From Benincasa hispida (Eukaryota; Streptophyta; Magnoliopsida; Cucurbitales; Cucurbitaceae): a stretch of 64,000 nt of DNA. A program made the position numbers and the translations under genes. Location: NCBI RefSeq assembly GCF_009727055.1, contig NC_052359.1:17174685-17238684 (forward strand), written 5' to 3'. Below are positions 43,342 through 55,195 of this stretch, piece after piece. Positions within the stretch are counted from its first letter, which is position 1. Each line of letters starts with the position of its first letter. The notes beneath the pieces were generated by a model. It had not been told where the DNA came from. It did no database searches and saw nothing but the letters and a program-made list of their open reading frames with translations.

Positions 43342-44521
43342 TGTTGGAATATAGAAACATGCAGCGAAAGAAAATAGGATCATTAAGCATTCCAATTCTT
43401 CAATCTAGACACCAAAATAAGTATGTTCATGGGGTATCAAGAGGGTTACATACCTTTGAAGATCATCTTCAAACTCGAAATTCAACTGCAATCTTCTCTA
43501 ATTCTTGCTGTAGACCACCACTAGAGCTTCCCTACTATTTTCTAGGAGCCTTAGATTGAGTTGTGAAACTCAAAATAAGCTTGAAATTAGGAAAATTGGA
43601 GGAGAGGTTTTCGGGTTTTTCAGGTTGTTGAAGAATAACTTCTTTCAACTTTAAAAACTCAGCAATTCAGCAATTGCATCATCTTTTCCACATAATCAAG
43701 AGTGGTTTTATTACATGTTTCTCGTGCAAACTGATCACTTGAAGTGATTCCAGCTAATCCTTGAATTTTGTGGTGGAATTATGTGTAAGAATGTGACTAA
43801 CCTTTTTGCTTAGTGGAAAAATCACACATTGGGATTTTTCTCAATTTTCAATTTTCCTTTTTCAAAATCAAAATTTTTTCCAATTTTAACTCTTTAATTA
43901 AAATTAAAATTTTATAATTTTACAAAAATAGTTCAATAATCAATTTTTCTAATAAAATTAATGATTAATAATTAATTAAACTATTTAATTAATTGTACTA
44001 ATTTAATATCAAATATTAAATTAATTTGTCACCAATTCTATTACCATGAATCTCTATTCATGAAATTAATATTTAAATCATATTTATATATCAATCGATT
44101 CTCCAATTACATTTAGTTCCAAAATTAAACGTGTAATTATATCACATATAATTACTAATTTCCTTAATTTAAATTTGAACGTTTCAAATCAACGTATCGT
44201 GCTATTCTAAGGCTAATTCATTTGTGAGCCACTAAGCAGACCTAAAGGACCTACAGATCATGGGCTCCAACGATCCGAGATTAATTGGCTAAACTCTTAA
44301 CATTGAATTAACTCTCATCCGTTAACTACTAGACCACTCCACTAAAACTTAGTAATTTCACTCCGCTCACGGTAGATATATTGTGTCCACTTGATATAAC
44401 CATAATCAGTAAGTTAACCATTCACAAGTTGTTCGTAATAACGACTGGGTCAAAAGGCTATTTTACCCTCGAGATTATCTCTTGTTCCTTAAGTCCCACT
44501 GATCATCTAATGGACAATTGG
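43342..44521 (-). mobile_element. A LTR no. 1, segment 1 of 3 (minus strand)
   Basis: TG at 43342 is the CA end of the LTR on the minus strand. This solo LTR is split by later insertions: segments 43342-44521, 45990-46396 and 56985-57326 join to about 1.92 kb, close to the family length. CCCAG before 43342 and CCTAG after 57326 look like its target duplication with one mutation. AT-rich at 43850-44180. No gene. Confidence 0.8.
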
Positions 44522-45989
44522 TGATAGGATATACTAGCATGCAACAGAAGCAAACATAATCAATAAATACTATAATTTCTTAAATTGAATTTTAAAATTG
44601 GAAATTAATTGGAAATTAATTTGATTTTAAATTAATTAAATATAATTAATTAATTAATTAATTTAATATCAAATATTAAATTGATCAACACTTAATTTTA
44701 AACTTGAATCCTATTCATGTAATTAATATTCAAATCAATATTTAAATATTATAAACTTTCCAATTTTGTTTAATTTCAACAAATTAAACGTTAGTTATAT
44801 CGAATATAATTAAACAAATCCTAATTTGATTTTGAACTTATTAAAATTCAAACCCTAATTCAATTTGAACAATTCAAATTGACATTATTCTAAATTCACT
44901 CAATTTAATAATTCAAGATGTTCATGTTTTATGAGCTAGTAGAGAGACCTTATGGACCTACAGATCATGAGCTCCAACGATTTGAGATTAATTGGCTAAC
45001 ACACTTTAGACCAAATTCATCAGTATTCATAAACTATCAAGTCACACCATTATAGCTCAATAGTTGCACTCTCCTCACTGTAGATATATTTGTGTCCACA
45101 TGATTTAACTAAAACCAGTAAGTCGACCCTTCACAGGTTGTTTGTAATAAAGGTTGGGTCAATATGTTTTTTTTAACCCTGATATTACGTCTTGTTCCTT
45201 AAGTTCCTATTGATCCTATAATGAACAATTGGTTTATGATCCAATCGCTAAACTTGATCCCTCTCAAGCCAATGAGAGGGTGGGGCCCTTTGCTCAAGAC
45301 TTAGATTCAGTGCTTAAGAGAACAACCTTTCTCCTATCCCTAAATCAGGTAGGCGTGAATTTCTTATTACACCCTATGTCCCCAACTATCTACCTGATCT
45401 TACCCCTAAAATGGGAGACTTATTGAGCTGGCGCTCTTAAGCCAACCTTCACAAATTTAAGGATAATCCCGAATAAACAAGAGTTCATAGTTAGTTCAAA
45501 ATTAAGATCAAGTTACCTAGGTCATCTAAGCGAAATAGTCAATCTTAACAGTAAACAACATTATAAAATAAAAGTGACTAATTTCTTGGTCCAATCTTAT
45601 GCAAACTCATTGCATAGGACGCCCCCACTTCTCATGTTAATACATGAACGAATTAGGATCACTTCGCTTGTAGCACCTCTACAACAACTTGTAACTGCTA
45701 CAGAGTAAGCCACATCCAATAGTGTTACCAGAATAAGGCACCCAACCTTATTCGTATGCTATAGACCATTTTCGCTATTTACTCAAACTTGATTCATCTT
45801 TATGTCTCTACATAAAGTTCAAGTATTCATATAATTTCCATGGATCTTAGTTTATTGGATTTAGACTTTACGAATACAATTTAAAGATTCAATAATAACT
45901 TTATTAAAGAAATGTTGAATAACATCTTTATTGATAATAGAATGTGTTTAACTTTACAAATTGTGAGTTTTATTACACAAAACCCAACA
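44522..45989 (-). mobile_element. A LTR no. 2, solo, inserted in A LTR no. 1
   Basis: 1468 bp; TG at 44522 and CA at 45989 in plus coordinates, CCCAACA being the complement of the LTR start. Flanked by ATTGG (44517-44521) and ATTAG (45990-45994), a target duplication with one change. The interior parallels the surrounding LTR block by block. The 65-residue ORF at 45229 is LTR sequence, not a gene. Confidence 0.8.
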
Positions 45990-46396
45990 ATTAGTTTGTG
46001 ATCCGATCATCAAATTGAGTTCATCTCGAGCCAATGAGACAATGGGGCCTCTTACTCAAGACCAGGAGTAAGCACTTAAGGGAACAACCTCTCTACTATC
46101 CTTAAAAGCGGGTAGGAGTGAAATCCATCTTGCACCCTATCTCCCCAGCTGTCTACCTGATCTTACCCCTGAAATGGGAGGCTTATTGAGTCGGTGCTGT
46201 TGAACCAACCCTCACCCATGCAAATCTATGGATAATGCTGAATAAACAGGAGTTCATAGTTAGCTCAAGATTAAGGTCAAGTTACCTAGGTTATCATTTT
46301 GAAATAGTCAGTCTTAAACAGTAAATAATGTTATAAATTAAGAGTGACTTATTTCTTGGTCTGATGTTATGCCAACTCATTGCATAGGACGCCCCC
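45990..46396 (-). mobile_element. A LTR no. 1, segment 2 of 3
   Basis: Continuation of the split A LTR between the solo A LTR and Gypsy 3: ATCCGATCATCAAATTG, GTAGGAGTGAAATCCATCTTG, and CTCATTGCATAGGACGCCCCC at the Gypsy 3 insertion point. Confidence 0.8.
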
Positions 46397-47916
46397 TGTT
46401 CTTGGAATATGCCAACACAAAACTTATTTGTTGTCTCTGTAATTGCGTGATCTATCTTCTATGTCTTAATCACGCTAATAGGTGATAAATGATATGCGAT
46501 GTTACAGAGTTTGTTGTAAAATACTAATTGATGCATTCAGATAGTGTTATGCGCGTCACAAGTTTTCTCGCGATGAAGCCAAGTATAATTCCACCGCGAG
46601 TTTCTCAGAATGATCCGAGGTCGAACGCGGGGATTTGCGATGTTTGTGCGACAATGAGGTGATATGTGCGATCATAAACAAATTATGATTGTAAAGTGCT
46701 AGAGAGTAAAATGTGTTGGTAAATGAACAAACAGGTAACAAATAAAGCTAAAATTGTGCAAGGTGTGTGTGGGTGAATATGATGGCAAGTATTGTGGATA
46801 GAAACGTAGGGTGAAACGAGATAGGGGAAAAGATTATCGCGAGTTTGTCAATCCTGTTAAGGATGCCACTAAGGTTCCATCTTCCCTTGGCTTACACCTC
46901 TCAGTGATCGCCTGTGTCACCATATTTGTATGATAATCAGGGACGAACATTTCCAAACGCAAGGTTGTTTCCATTTCTAGAAATACTTCTTGCTTTAGTT
47001 AACGTATTCTATCAACGTTCTTTCAAGAGGTGGATTAACATCTTTACTTCTGCTCTCGTAGATGACGATGCCATTGAGCATACATTAAATAAACTTAGCT
47101 GACATCTTCAACATGGATTGACTCACTCACTTAATCCTTCCCTCATACCCTAGAAGTTTAGTGACTCGTGGTGAAAGAAATGAAAAATGGATGCATATTG
47201 GTGAACAGAGAGATGAAGATGAACATGGTAGTGATATTAATTGGTAAAGTGTCTGTTACAAAGATGTGAATGATAGAAAGAAAATGAACAACAAACGATG
47301 AACAGAAAGTAAGAACAGTCGAGAGCTACGTGTCAATGTCCTAGCACGGATCCCAATCAGGGCTGCTTGCTTGCCAGCGCATTGGATGAGTGGAGGAATG
47401 AGGTGGAGAACTTCTTTCTTAGGAGAGTTCTTGGGAGAAGAGTGTTCCTTGCACATAACTTCTTTTTGTTATTCTCATCGTCCCCCGTCACTCTCGTCTC
47501 CTCTTTCAGCTTATGTTGAGTGTTGCTATTTATAGATTTTAACGCCTCTTACCTCAGTGGTCCCACTCCGAAAAGTTAGTTTTTCTTGTCGTGGCTGGTG
47601 GGAATGTCCACTCTACTCCACGTTCCATTTGTCATGCCGTACGTTAGAAAAAGTTGTACGATTTCACAAATCCCCAAGAATGTGTTGATCCTATTGTCCA
47701 TGAGCAATTGCCGCATGTGGTGATACTACTACCTGCAAAACAAAGGTTTGCACATCCTTTTTACCCTTGCAATGTGGTCAGCGGGTGTGTTTACGATACT
47801 TTTACAAGCTTCATGTTTCTAAGCCAATTTTACTACATTCGATGCAACTTTTCCTTCCTATTGCCACATATTCTAAGTAAGACGATATAAATAACTTGTA
47901 TTTCTACAAGTTATCA
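46397..47916 (-). mobile_element. Gypsy 3 3' LTR
   Basis: TG at 46397, CA at 47916. Contains the family C blocks: CACAAGTTTTCTCGCG then GATCCGAGGTCGAACGCGG, CACCTCTCAGTGATCG, and a single 46-bp minisatellite-like unit near 47680-47730. The polypurine tract complement GACCCCCAAATTTAG follows at 47917. Confidence 0.92.
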
Positions 47917-48013
47917 GACCCCCAAATTTAGAAGTACGCTTGTCCTCAAGCATATCCTATACTAAGGAAATTCAACTTAAGTCCTAAGTCATTGTTTTGC
48001 GCCGATCAGCTAC
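47917..48013 (-). mobile_element. Gypsy 3 3' untranslated region, distal piece
   Basis: Polypurine tract and about 80 bp of conserved sequence (CGCTTGTCCTCAAGCATATCC), cut at GCTAC (48009-48013) by the LTR at 48014. It resumes after GCTAC at 50000-50004. Confidence 0.85.
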
Positions 48014-49999
48014 TGATAACTTGTAGAAATACAAGTTATTTATACTGTTTTATTTAGATATTGCGGCTAAAAGAAAGGAAAGTTGCGTCTATATTATAAA
48101 AATTGGCTAAGAAATGCGAAAATTATAAAATGTTGTCAATACACCCACTAACACCATTGCGATGGTAGAATAGAATGTTTCAGTTTCTGTTTGCAGCAAA
48201 TCAGTCATCGCATGCGTTCATGGCTCAAAGATAAAGTGAATAACGCATCACGTCGCATTGCGCCCATCAATCAAGAACGAAGAAATGATCAATGCAATGA
48301 CGGCGCATGCGACAATCGATCAAGAGCTCTAGCATTCAATGCAATTTCAACCGCATGTGGTAATAAAAAATAACACCGCATGTGCTGATCGATCGAAGAT
48401 GTAAAGAGCAACGCATTTGCAAAGGATTCTGACAAGTGTATAGCTTTCAGTTGTGCATTTCTGACGGGTTGATTGTGTAATAGAAGGAATTTCTCATTAC
48501 ACAATTTCAGGAACTACCATAACCATACAGTGGGGACCACACATTCAAAGAGCCAAGCCTCACCTATAAATAGCTTCTGCAATTTCACTGAAAGATATAC
48601 ATGAATACATAGAGACGTGTATATACTGATTCTGAGAGAGAGTCTGGTCTGAAGTGACTTACAGAGTAGATCTAGGCGAACCACGATACAAGCCTAAGAG
48701 GTGAGTCTCCGAGTAGAGAATCCTTCCAATCCCCGTAGCTGAAAGCTCTATGCAAAGGTCAATACTACCAGGAAAGCAAGCCTGAGAGGGAAGCTTTCCT
48801 CTCCACTACTTCCACACGCCGGCAAGCACAACCTCCGTCAGGATCTGTGTCAAGACGTTGACACTCTTTCTGTATTTGTTTCTAATCTCTATTTCATCTT
48901 CTTTACTCTTTCATTCATAACATGTATCAGATGATTAATTTTAGTATTAAATGTTATGATAATTTCCATTTTCATCTCTCTATCTCTTTCCATACATCCA
49001 TAATTCATTTTCTATATGATGTGTTCTTAATCCCATGGGTAAATGCAAGAATTAAGCGAGTAAGTTAATTTCTGTTCAGGAAATAACTAAGTTTAGTTAA
49101 AGCATGCTCGACGACATCTTCACCTGTAAGAGTAGAAGTGAAGATGTTATTCTGCCTATCAAGAGAAGGTTGGAAGAATGAGTTAACTAAAGCAAGAAGT
49201 ATTTCCAGAGATGGAAACAACCTTGCGTTCATCACGTTCATCCATGTTTCACCATAGAGATATGGGAACGCGGCCGATCACCGAGAGGTGTACGCCAAGG
49301 GAAAGCGAAATCTTAGTTGAATCTTTAACGCAATTGACAAACTTGCGATGTTTTTACTATTTACTCTTTCTCTTTCTACTTTATTCATAAAGACTTGCCA
49401 TCGCATACATCGAATCTTTGTACAACTTCACAGTTAGTTCTCGACCTCAGTAGCGTGTATCATGTATCTTGTATCGTGTACCATATTAGTTTAGGATTTA
49501 TTTTATTAACGCATTTTTACTTTCACTGCAATTTATATTTCTGTATAAACTCAAATTCTTTATTCATTGTTAAAAACTGGTCGCATGTATCACAATAGTA
49601 GCGCATTAACAAAAATAATCCCTGTGTTCGACCTCGGATTATTCTAAGAAACTTTCATTGAAATTATACTTGGTTTCAATGCAAGGAAACTTGTGACACA
49701 CACTACTACATCGCATACTACGAACATATCATTAACAATGCATATACTTAGACGTAGTATCACATAGAAATTCTCTTTATCACAAAGCACTTGAATGCAT
49801 TTAGAGCAGCGTTAGAGTTAGATAAAGAGATTAAATTTTATGTCATCAAGTTTATGGCGCCGTTGCTGGGGACATGAGCTTATAGCACACTATCTATCAT
49901 CATAGCGCATGCATAACAAGGAATAAATTTTATCGTTACAAGTTTATGGCACCGTTGTTGAATGTTTATGGCCCTGGCAACGGCTCTATCGTCGCTGTA
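48014..49999 (+). mobile_element. Family C LTR plus short leader, inserted in Gypsy 3
   Basis: Plus-strand LTR starting TGATAACTTGTAGAAATACAAG at 48014 and ending TCA at 49848 (1835 bp), followed by a primer site TGGCGCCGTTGCTGGGG (49855-49871), about 90 bp of leader, a second decayed primer-site copy near 49947, and then Gypsy 3 sequence again. GCTAC on both sides (48009-48013 and 50000-50004) suggests one insertion event whose gag-pol and 3' LTR have since been deleted. Apparent ORFs within are LTR. Confidence 0.8.
49855..49871 (+). other. Primer-binding site, tRNA-Asp type
   Basis: TGGCGCCGTTGCTGGGG six bases after the LTR end; one mismatch from the perfect tRNA-Asp complement. A second site TGGCACCGTTGTTGAAT starts 92 bp further on, at about 49947. 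Confidence 0.85.
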
Positions 50000-50004
50000 G
50001 CTAC

Positions 50005-51500
50005 TCAGAATGCTATTCCTCTACATAATTTCTTAAAATCACCTGTTCTTTCTATCCTTTGAACATTTCTTCAGAATGTTCTACTTTAGTCTTACTTTAG
50101 ACAAACCTCTGGCTCAAAGTTCCCTTCTTGTTTCGAAAAGATGTTTTTCTCTTTCTTGTAAAAACAGAATGCACCTTTTATGTCATAGCCTTGTTTGCAT
50201 CATATGTTAGAAATTGTTGATCATGGTTACACTCTTTGTTTTGGCTTGCTCCCACGGGTGTCATGCGAACATCCAACTTCGGTTGTGTACCAAGCTCAAC
50301 TTCAACTCTTGTCCCTTGGCCAAGTTTTTACTTTGGCTGGACAGTGGACTTATCTTTTCTCTCTTATTCTTTTTGGTTGCATCGATCCTGGCAACCTACC
50401 TTCGTTTTTGCTTATGTCAAGTGAAGTATCCAACTACGAGTAGGTTCCTTTCACGACTTAACTCTTATCAGGTTGGGATTTTTCCTTGCGTTGACAGTGG
50501 AGTTTTATTTGGTTTCGGCCTCCCCCTCCCCCCCCCCCCCCCTTTCCCTTTTTTTTTAAGATCACATCTGCTTAGACCCTTCCCAGCTGCTCAGACCCTT
50601 CCCACCTCAAACTTTTGAGGGTTGGAAGGTCCTCATTGCATTGTTTGGAAAGAAGAGACAAAACACTTAGTCAAAATTTTGAAAAGAAGGTTTGAGCAGA
50701 GTCTTGTATTAGAGAACGTAAAGTTGAAACTATTGCGAAGAACTGTCTGAGTGTTAGGCAGAAAATACGATATGTAAAGAAATTGCATTAAGGTTATGCA
50801 TAATACTCATTATATTAGCATAAATAAACAGCGCAAAAGAAGAAAAAGGAAATACAACATTGAATTGACAAGGGATGAGATAAATAAAGAGGCCAAGCAC
50901 AATGGATAAGGAAAGATAGTCATTCAATATTCATAAATTAACTAAGTACAGAAGATTGTAATAGCAACAAACACAAAAATTTCAAAAGATAATGAAGAAA
51001 ATACAAAGGTAGGGAAAGTGATACACCCCTAAATTTAGACTTGAGGCGGGGGCTCATATGGTTGGGCCTTAGGAAGCCCAACGAATGCAAGAAATGTGCA
51101 CAACAGGCCTTGGGAATCCCAAAAGCCTATTGTGCCTCTTTCCATTAAGGCACTAGAAGACAAAAATGTCCTTTCATCTGTTGCGCATTAATGGCCCTCG
51201 AGAGCTTAAATGCTCCATCTATTTGTATTTGCAAACATACTTTTAACATTCTCCGCAATTTAATTCTTTTTTTTAATAAAAAAGAACATGAGTGCAATGT
51301 ATACATAACATGGCAACGCTTATCTCAAAACCAAAATGATAAGTCATCGCGATGCTGATGCCAATCATTCATTCAATCAATATAATTAATGCAAATATAA
51401 ACTGAAATGGAAACTAGTCTATCAAAGCAGTAAAGATAATTTGATGGATGCTTATCGGAAAAGATTTTCAATGTTACCACAAAGCACATCATTGCAGGCG
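50005..51500 (-). mobile_element. Gypsy 3 3' untranslated region, main piece
   Basis: Noncoding. Blocks shared with Gypsy 2 31380-32450 and 35050-35500: CTCTACATAATTTCTTAAAAT, GTCATGCGAACATCCAACTTC, CAGGTTCCTTTCACGACTTA, ACACCCCTAAATTTAG near 51020, then GTCCTTTCAT near 51168. A pure C run of about 16 lies at 50528-50542. The extra ORF that separates these blocks in Gypsy 2 is missing between about 51060 and 51100. Confidence 0.75.
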
Positions 51501-51501
51501 A

Positions 51502-51801
51502 TTAGGCTTGCCTTCCTAAGTCGATGGTCTCTTTGCTTCGTTCCACAAAACCCCCATAGTAGGGTTTAATTCTCTGATCATTGACTTTGAATACGTTGCT
51601 TTCATCCTCGTTTGTCAACTCCACTACGCCATGGGGAAAGATAGTCTTGATTCGAGACTTCAGCTTACTTGGGAACAATCGCAAACACGCGTTAAATAAA
51701 AGTACATGCTGTCTCATGGATAATTTTTTCTTTCTTATGCGCTCGTCATGCCATTTCTTAGTTCGTTCTTTATAGCGTTTGCCATTTTTAGAGGCGTTCA
51801 T
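51502..51801 (-). pseudogene. Gypsy 3 integrase C-terminal region
   Basis: Open 99-residue stretch: KRYKERTKKWHDERIRKKK, LLFNACLRLFPSKLKSR, IFPHGVVELTNEDESNVFKV, ending ETIDLGRQA and a stop. This is the SH3-like C-terminal region that binds DNA in Gypsy integrases. It is out of frame with the catalytic core at 51854, separated by about 50 bp. Confidence 0.85.
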
Positions 51802-51853
51802 GCGTCATTCAACTAAAGCTTACGGGCTTCTCCTGCATTAGTCAAATCAAAAT

Positions 51854-52402
51854 TCAGCTTTTTGAATGCCAACATTGTCTTATGTTCCAGCTCGAGAGGC
51901 AGATGGCAAGCTTTTTCGAATACCAGGCATATGGGGACATGCCGATTGGAGTCTTAAAGGCGTTCCGATATGCCCATAGCGCTTCATCAAGCTTTGGCGA
52001 GCAATCCTTCCTGGAGGTACTGATTACCTTTTCTAAGATGGTTTTGATTTCTCGGTTGGAGATTTCTGCTTGCCCATTAGTTTGTGGGTGATAAGCAGTT
52101 GTAACTCTGTGGCTAACATTGAATTTAATTAACAGGTTGGTGATGATGCGTTTGATGAAATGTGTGCCTTTATCGCTGATTAGTGCGCGGAGTGTTCCAT
52201 ATCTTGCGAAGATGTTTTTCTTGAGAAATTTTGCCACAGCGGCCACATCATTTCTATCGCATGCAATGGCCTCGACCCATGTTGAAACGTAATCGACTGC
52301 AACCAGAATATAGTGATGGCCCTCTGAAGGCGAAAATGGGCCCATGAAGTCGATTCCCCATATGTCAAAAAGCTCAATCTCTAAGATGGATGTTAAAGGC
52401 AT
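51854..52402 (-). pseudogene. Gypsy 3 integrase catalytic core, DD35E intact
   Basis: 182-residue open frame. The triad is complete: D18 in GIDFMGPF, D77 in ISDKGTHF, E113 in [13 protein letters not shown], with 35 residues between D77 and E113, the canonical DD35E spacing of retroviral-type integrases. [11 protein letters not shown] and [20 protein letters not shown] are also typical. It is the best-preserved catalytic domain in the window, but is detached by frameshifts from the zinc-binding domain upstream and the C-terminus downstream. Confidence 0.92.
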
Positions 52403-52750
52403 TTCATCTCATCTGGACATGTTCCCAGTACACTGACACTTGTCGCATTGCACAACATAGGCATGGGCATCTTTAAATAGCATTGGCCAAAAGTAGCCAC
52501 TCTGCAAAACTTTTGCGACAGTCCGCTACCCCCCAAAATGTCCTCCATAAAGGGACTCATGAAAAAGCTCTAAGATGTGCTTGGTCTCGTGTGCAGGAAC
52601 ACATCGATGCAGAATATGGTTAGGACCGAGTCGATATAGGAATGGGTCATCCCAGAAATAAAATTTAACATCGTGCCTTAACTTCTTCTTTTGCTGATGT
52701 GAGTAGTCTTCAAGTACTTGCCCGCAAACTATGAAGTTTACGATGGCCAT
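52403..52750 (-). pseudogene. Gypsy 3 integrase zinc-binding domain with RT fusion
   Basis: VNFIVCGQVLEDYSHQQ leads to YFWDDPFLYRLGPNHILHRCV and HETKHILELFHESLYGG, the first half of the H2C2 domain; the cysteine pair CDKC appears in another frame near 52430-52450 after a TAG. At about 52740-52750 this joins RT text ending RCKM: RT palm end, RNase H and linker are missing, so the region is an internal deletion fusion. Confidence 0.85.
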
Positions 52751-53292
52751 CTTACATCTTTAGAAGGTGCCTAGTGCATTGTAGAGTCCAAATGGAATGC
52801 GTCAGAATGCAAACATGTCAAATGGGCATGTGAACATTGTCTTATCTTGATCTTCTAGCACAATTGCGATTTGGTTGTACCCTGTATAGCCGTCAAGAAA
52901 GCAAAATAATTCATTTCCTGCGAGTCGATCCAACATCTGATTAATAAAGGGAAGTGGGAAACAGTCCTTCTTTGTGGCCAAAATCAGCTTGTGGTAGTCC
53001 ACGCATATCCTCCACCCCGTCGTTGTCCTAGTTGAAATTAATTTGTTCTTGTTGTTGGCGATGACGGTCATACCCCCTCTTTTTTGGAACACATTTCATT
53101 GGGCTTACCCAGCTACTATCAGATATGGGGTAGATGACACCGACACCAAGCCACTTAACAATTTCTTTCTTGACAACCTCCCTCATGGCAGGGTTTAGAC
53201 GGCGCTGCCTCTCTACAATCCAATTTTTCCTTTTTCAAGACGGATCCTGTGCATGCAATACGAGGGACTGAACCCTCGAATATCTGCTAAGG
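52751..53292 (-). pseudogene. Gypsy 3 RT, N-terminal half
   Basis: Open from 53092: GGMTVIANNKNKLISTRTTT, GWRICVDYHKLI, FLDGYTGYNQIAI (catalytic-aspartate region, FLDGYTGYNQI) and TMFTCPF. Upstream, HRIRLEKGKI-like and RRLNPAMREV text is frameshifted. It stops after PFGLYNALGTF, before the family FMDD box. Confidence 0.88.
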
Positions 53293-53293
53293 T

Positions 53294-53745
53294 TCATCCC
53301 AAGGCTTTAGCATACTTCTTGAAGACTTGGATAAGTGCTTTATCATTCTCTTTGCTCAGTGATGCAAAGATTATGACGGGCAGGGTGTCATTGCCTCCTA
53401 GATAAATGTATTTGAGGTGCACTGGCAGTGCCTTCATCTCTAACACGGGTGGTTCCTCCAAAGATGGCTTAATTCGTTGCATTAACCACTCAGATAAATT
53501 CATTGATTCAAAATCATGATCAATCTGTATTGTGGTGCAACTTTCCTCTATCATTGCACAAATCTCAAAATCTTCTTCTTCAGTTTCTTCTTGAAGCTTG
53601 TGTCATTGTCCTTCCTGCAATTCCCCAATATATTGACAGTTTTCTTTATCATTCGGGAATTTCAACGTATTAAGAACGTTGAACTTGGCCTGCTGATTAT
53701 CAACCCTTATAGTAAGCTCTCCCTTTTGTATGTCAATCAATCCCG
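53294..53745 (-). pseudogene. Gypsy 3 linker and last protease residues
   Basis: MIEESCTTIQIDHDFESMNL, PSLEEPPVLEMKALPVHLKY and GGNDTLPVIIFASLSKEND form the protease-RT linker. Upstream, frameshifted IDIQKGELTIRVDN is the tail of the protease (compare ALIDVQKGELTIKV at 22600). The protease active-site region is gone; gag C-terminal text is joined directly near 53745. Confidence 0.8.
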
Positions 53746-54145
53746 ATCGACTGATTGTTTTTCCAGGTCCCTAATTTCCTGTGCTCTTGGGTCTTTGAAG
53801 AGTCATGTGCAGATTGCATTTGCGTAATAGTCCTTGTGTCCAAATTGGTGGTTCTACTGCTCGTAGTTGGGTGGTCATTATTGGTGGTTGGTTCTTCTGA
53901 TCGTCTTACTGCTTTTGGTGCTATTGATAGGGGGACCGCCTTTTTATCGCTTCTCAATGTCACCGCTTGACATTATTCTTTTCCACTAGATCTGGGTGCT
54001 TTTGAGTTGCTGGGTAGTGTACCAGGCGGTCTATTTTTCAATTCGGTCGCAAGCTGCCCAACCTGTACCTCTAAGTTCCTAATGGAAGATCTTTGCGATT
54101 GAATGAGCGCGTCATTCTTCAGGATGTATTCTTTGAGCAGTGATT
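53733..54145 (-). pseudogene. Gypsy 3 gag C-terminal region
   Basis: MTLRSDKKAVPLSIAP, a T/S/D-rich spacer, then the deletion junction. Further upstream (to 54145) QVGQLATELKNR-like text is visible in another frame. This part lies between the zinc knuckle and the protease and is normally unstructured. Confidence 0.7.
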
Positions 54146-55195
54146 CTAAAGACGATGAATTGGTTGAAGTGTTGGATGAAGAGGGTTGGATGTGAGGTTG
54201 TCTATTTTGATAATGATTTTGGCCTTGACCTTAACGATGAAAGTCTGGAGGATTTTCTCTATTTCCTGAATAATTGGTCTACAGATTCCTCTGGCTTCCC
54301 TAGTCAGTGTTCCCTCCCCAACTGAATGAGCCTCTCCACATTGTATACAACTTACTGCTGCCACTTGCGTCAGTGTGTTGGCTTGCTCTGCATTATTAGA
54401 GAATGCTCCTTGATTTATGCCCATGGTTTGTAGGAGCGATGTGATTGCGGCCATCTGGGTGGCTAACGTTGTCATTGTGTCCACTGGTACAATGGCGTCA
54501 TCTATTTTCCTTTGTTCCATGTTCTTGCCTCCATATCCATCATCAATACAATCATCCATATTTAGCGATATGCGATCTAGGATGACTTTGATTTCGGTAT
54601 AAGTCTTAAGCATAAAACCTCCAGTTGCTGAGGCGTCTGCGACCGCTCGCGTCATTCTGTTCAGACCATTGTAAAAAGTTTCCATAAGAACGCAATCTGG
54701 GATTCCTATATCCAGACAGTTCTTCACCAAACGTCGAAAGCACACCCATGTTGTGCTTAGAGTTTCATTGTCTGCCTGCTCGAAATTTAGTGCTTTGCGT
54801 CGTCTTCTTGCATTAACGGCGGGAGAGAAGAACTTCTTCATAAATCTTTCTACCAGCTGATCCTAGGAGTTAATTTCGTTTCGCTCCAAAGAATGGGCCC
54901 ATTTTTCGGCCTCATCTCAGAGTTTGTAAGGAAATAGATAAAGTATGATGCCTTCGGGTGTCATTCCAGGAATGGAGAATGTATTGCACATCTTGACAAA
55001 ATTAGTGAGACGTGCATGTGGGTCTTCTCCTTGCAAACCTCCAAATTGGCCCGCGTTTTGTATCATTTGGAGCATAACAGGTTTAATCTCAAACCTGCCA
55101 TTTTTTTCTACCATTGGTCTTGCGATACCAGGCGAAAAATCGTAAAAGTTGGGCGTAACATAGTTCCGCAGAGGAATATTCCGAACAGCAGCCAA
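54146..55195 (-). pseudogene. Gypsy 3 gag (capsid and zinc knuckle)
   Basis: N-terminal piece 54917-55195: PLRNYVTPNFYDFSPGIARP, FEIKPVMLQMIQNAGQFGGL, RLTNFVKMCNTFSIPGM. Stops inside YKL-DEAEKWAHSL and INS-DQLVERF are each one transition from R and W. The main piece 54146-54841 runs VNARRRRKALNFEQADNE, VLMETFYNGLNRMTRAVADA, GGFMLKTYTEIKVILDRI and CIQCGEAHSV, a zinc-knuckle start whose last cysteine is lost by a frameshift. Best gag copy in the window. Confidence 0.9.

Noticed and set aside
50526..50560. C homopolymer as a functional element
   Set aside because: A plain run of about 16 C followed by T runs in a Gypsy untranslated region; probably slippage or sequencing uncertainty.
50214..50618. 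134-residue plus-strand ORF with proline tract
   Set aside because: Lies in the conserved untranslated region of Gypsy 3, opposite to the element, not open in the homologous regions at 18.0 and 31.7 kb.
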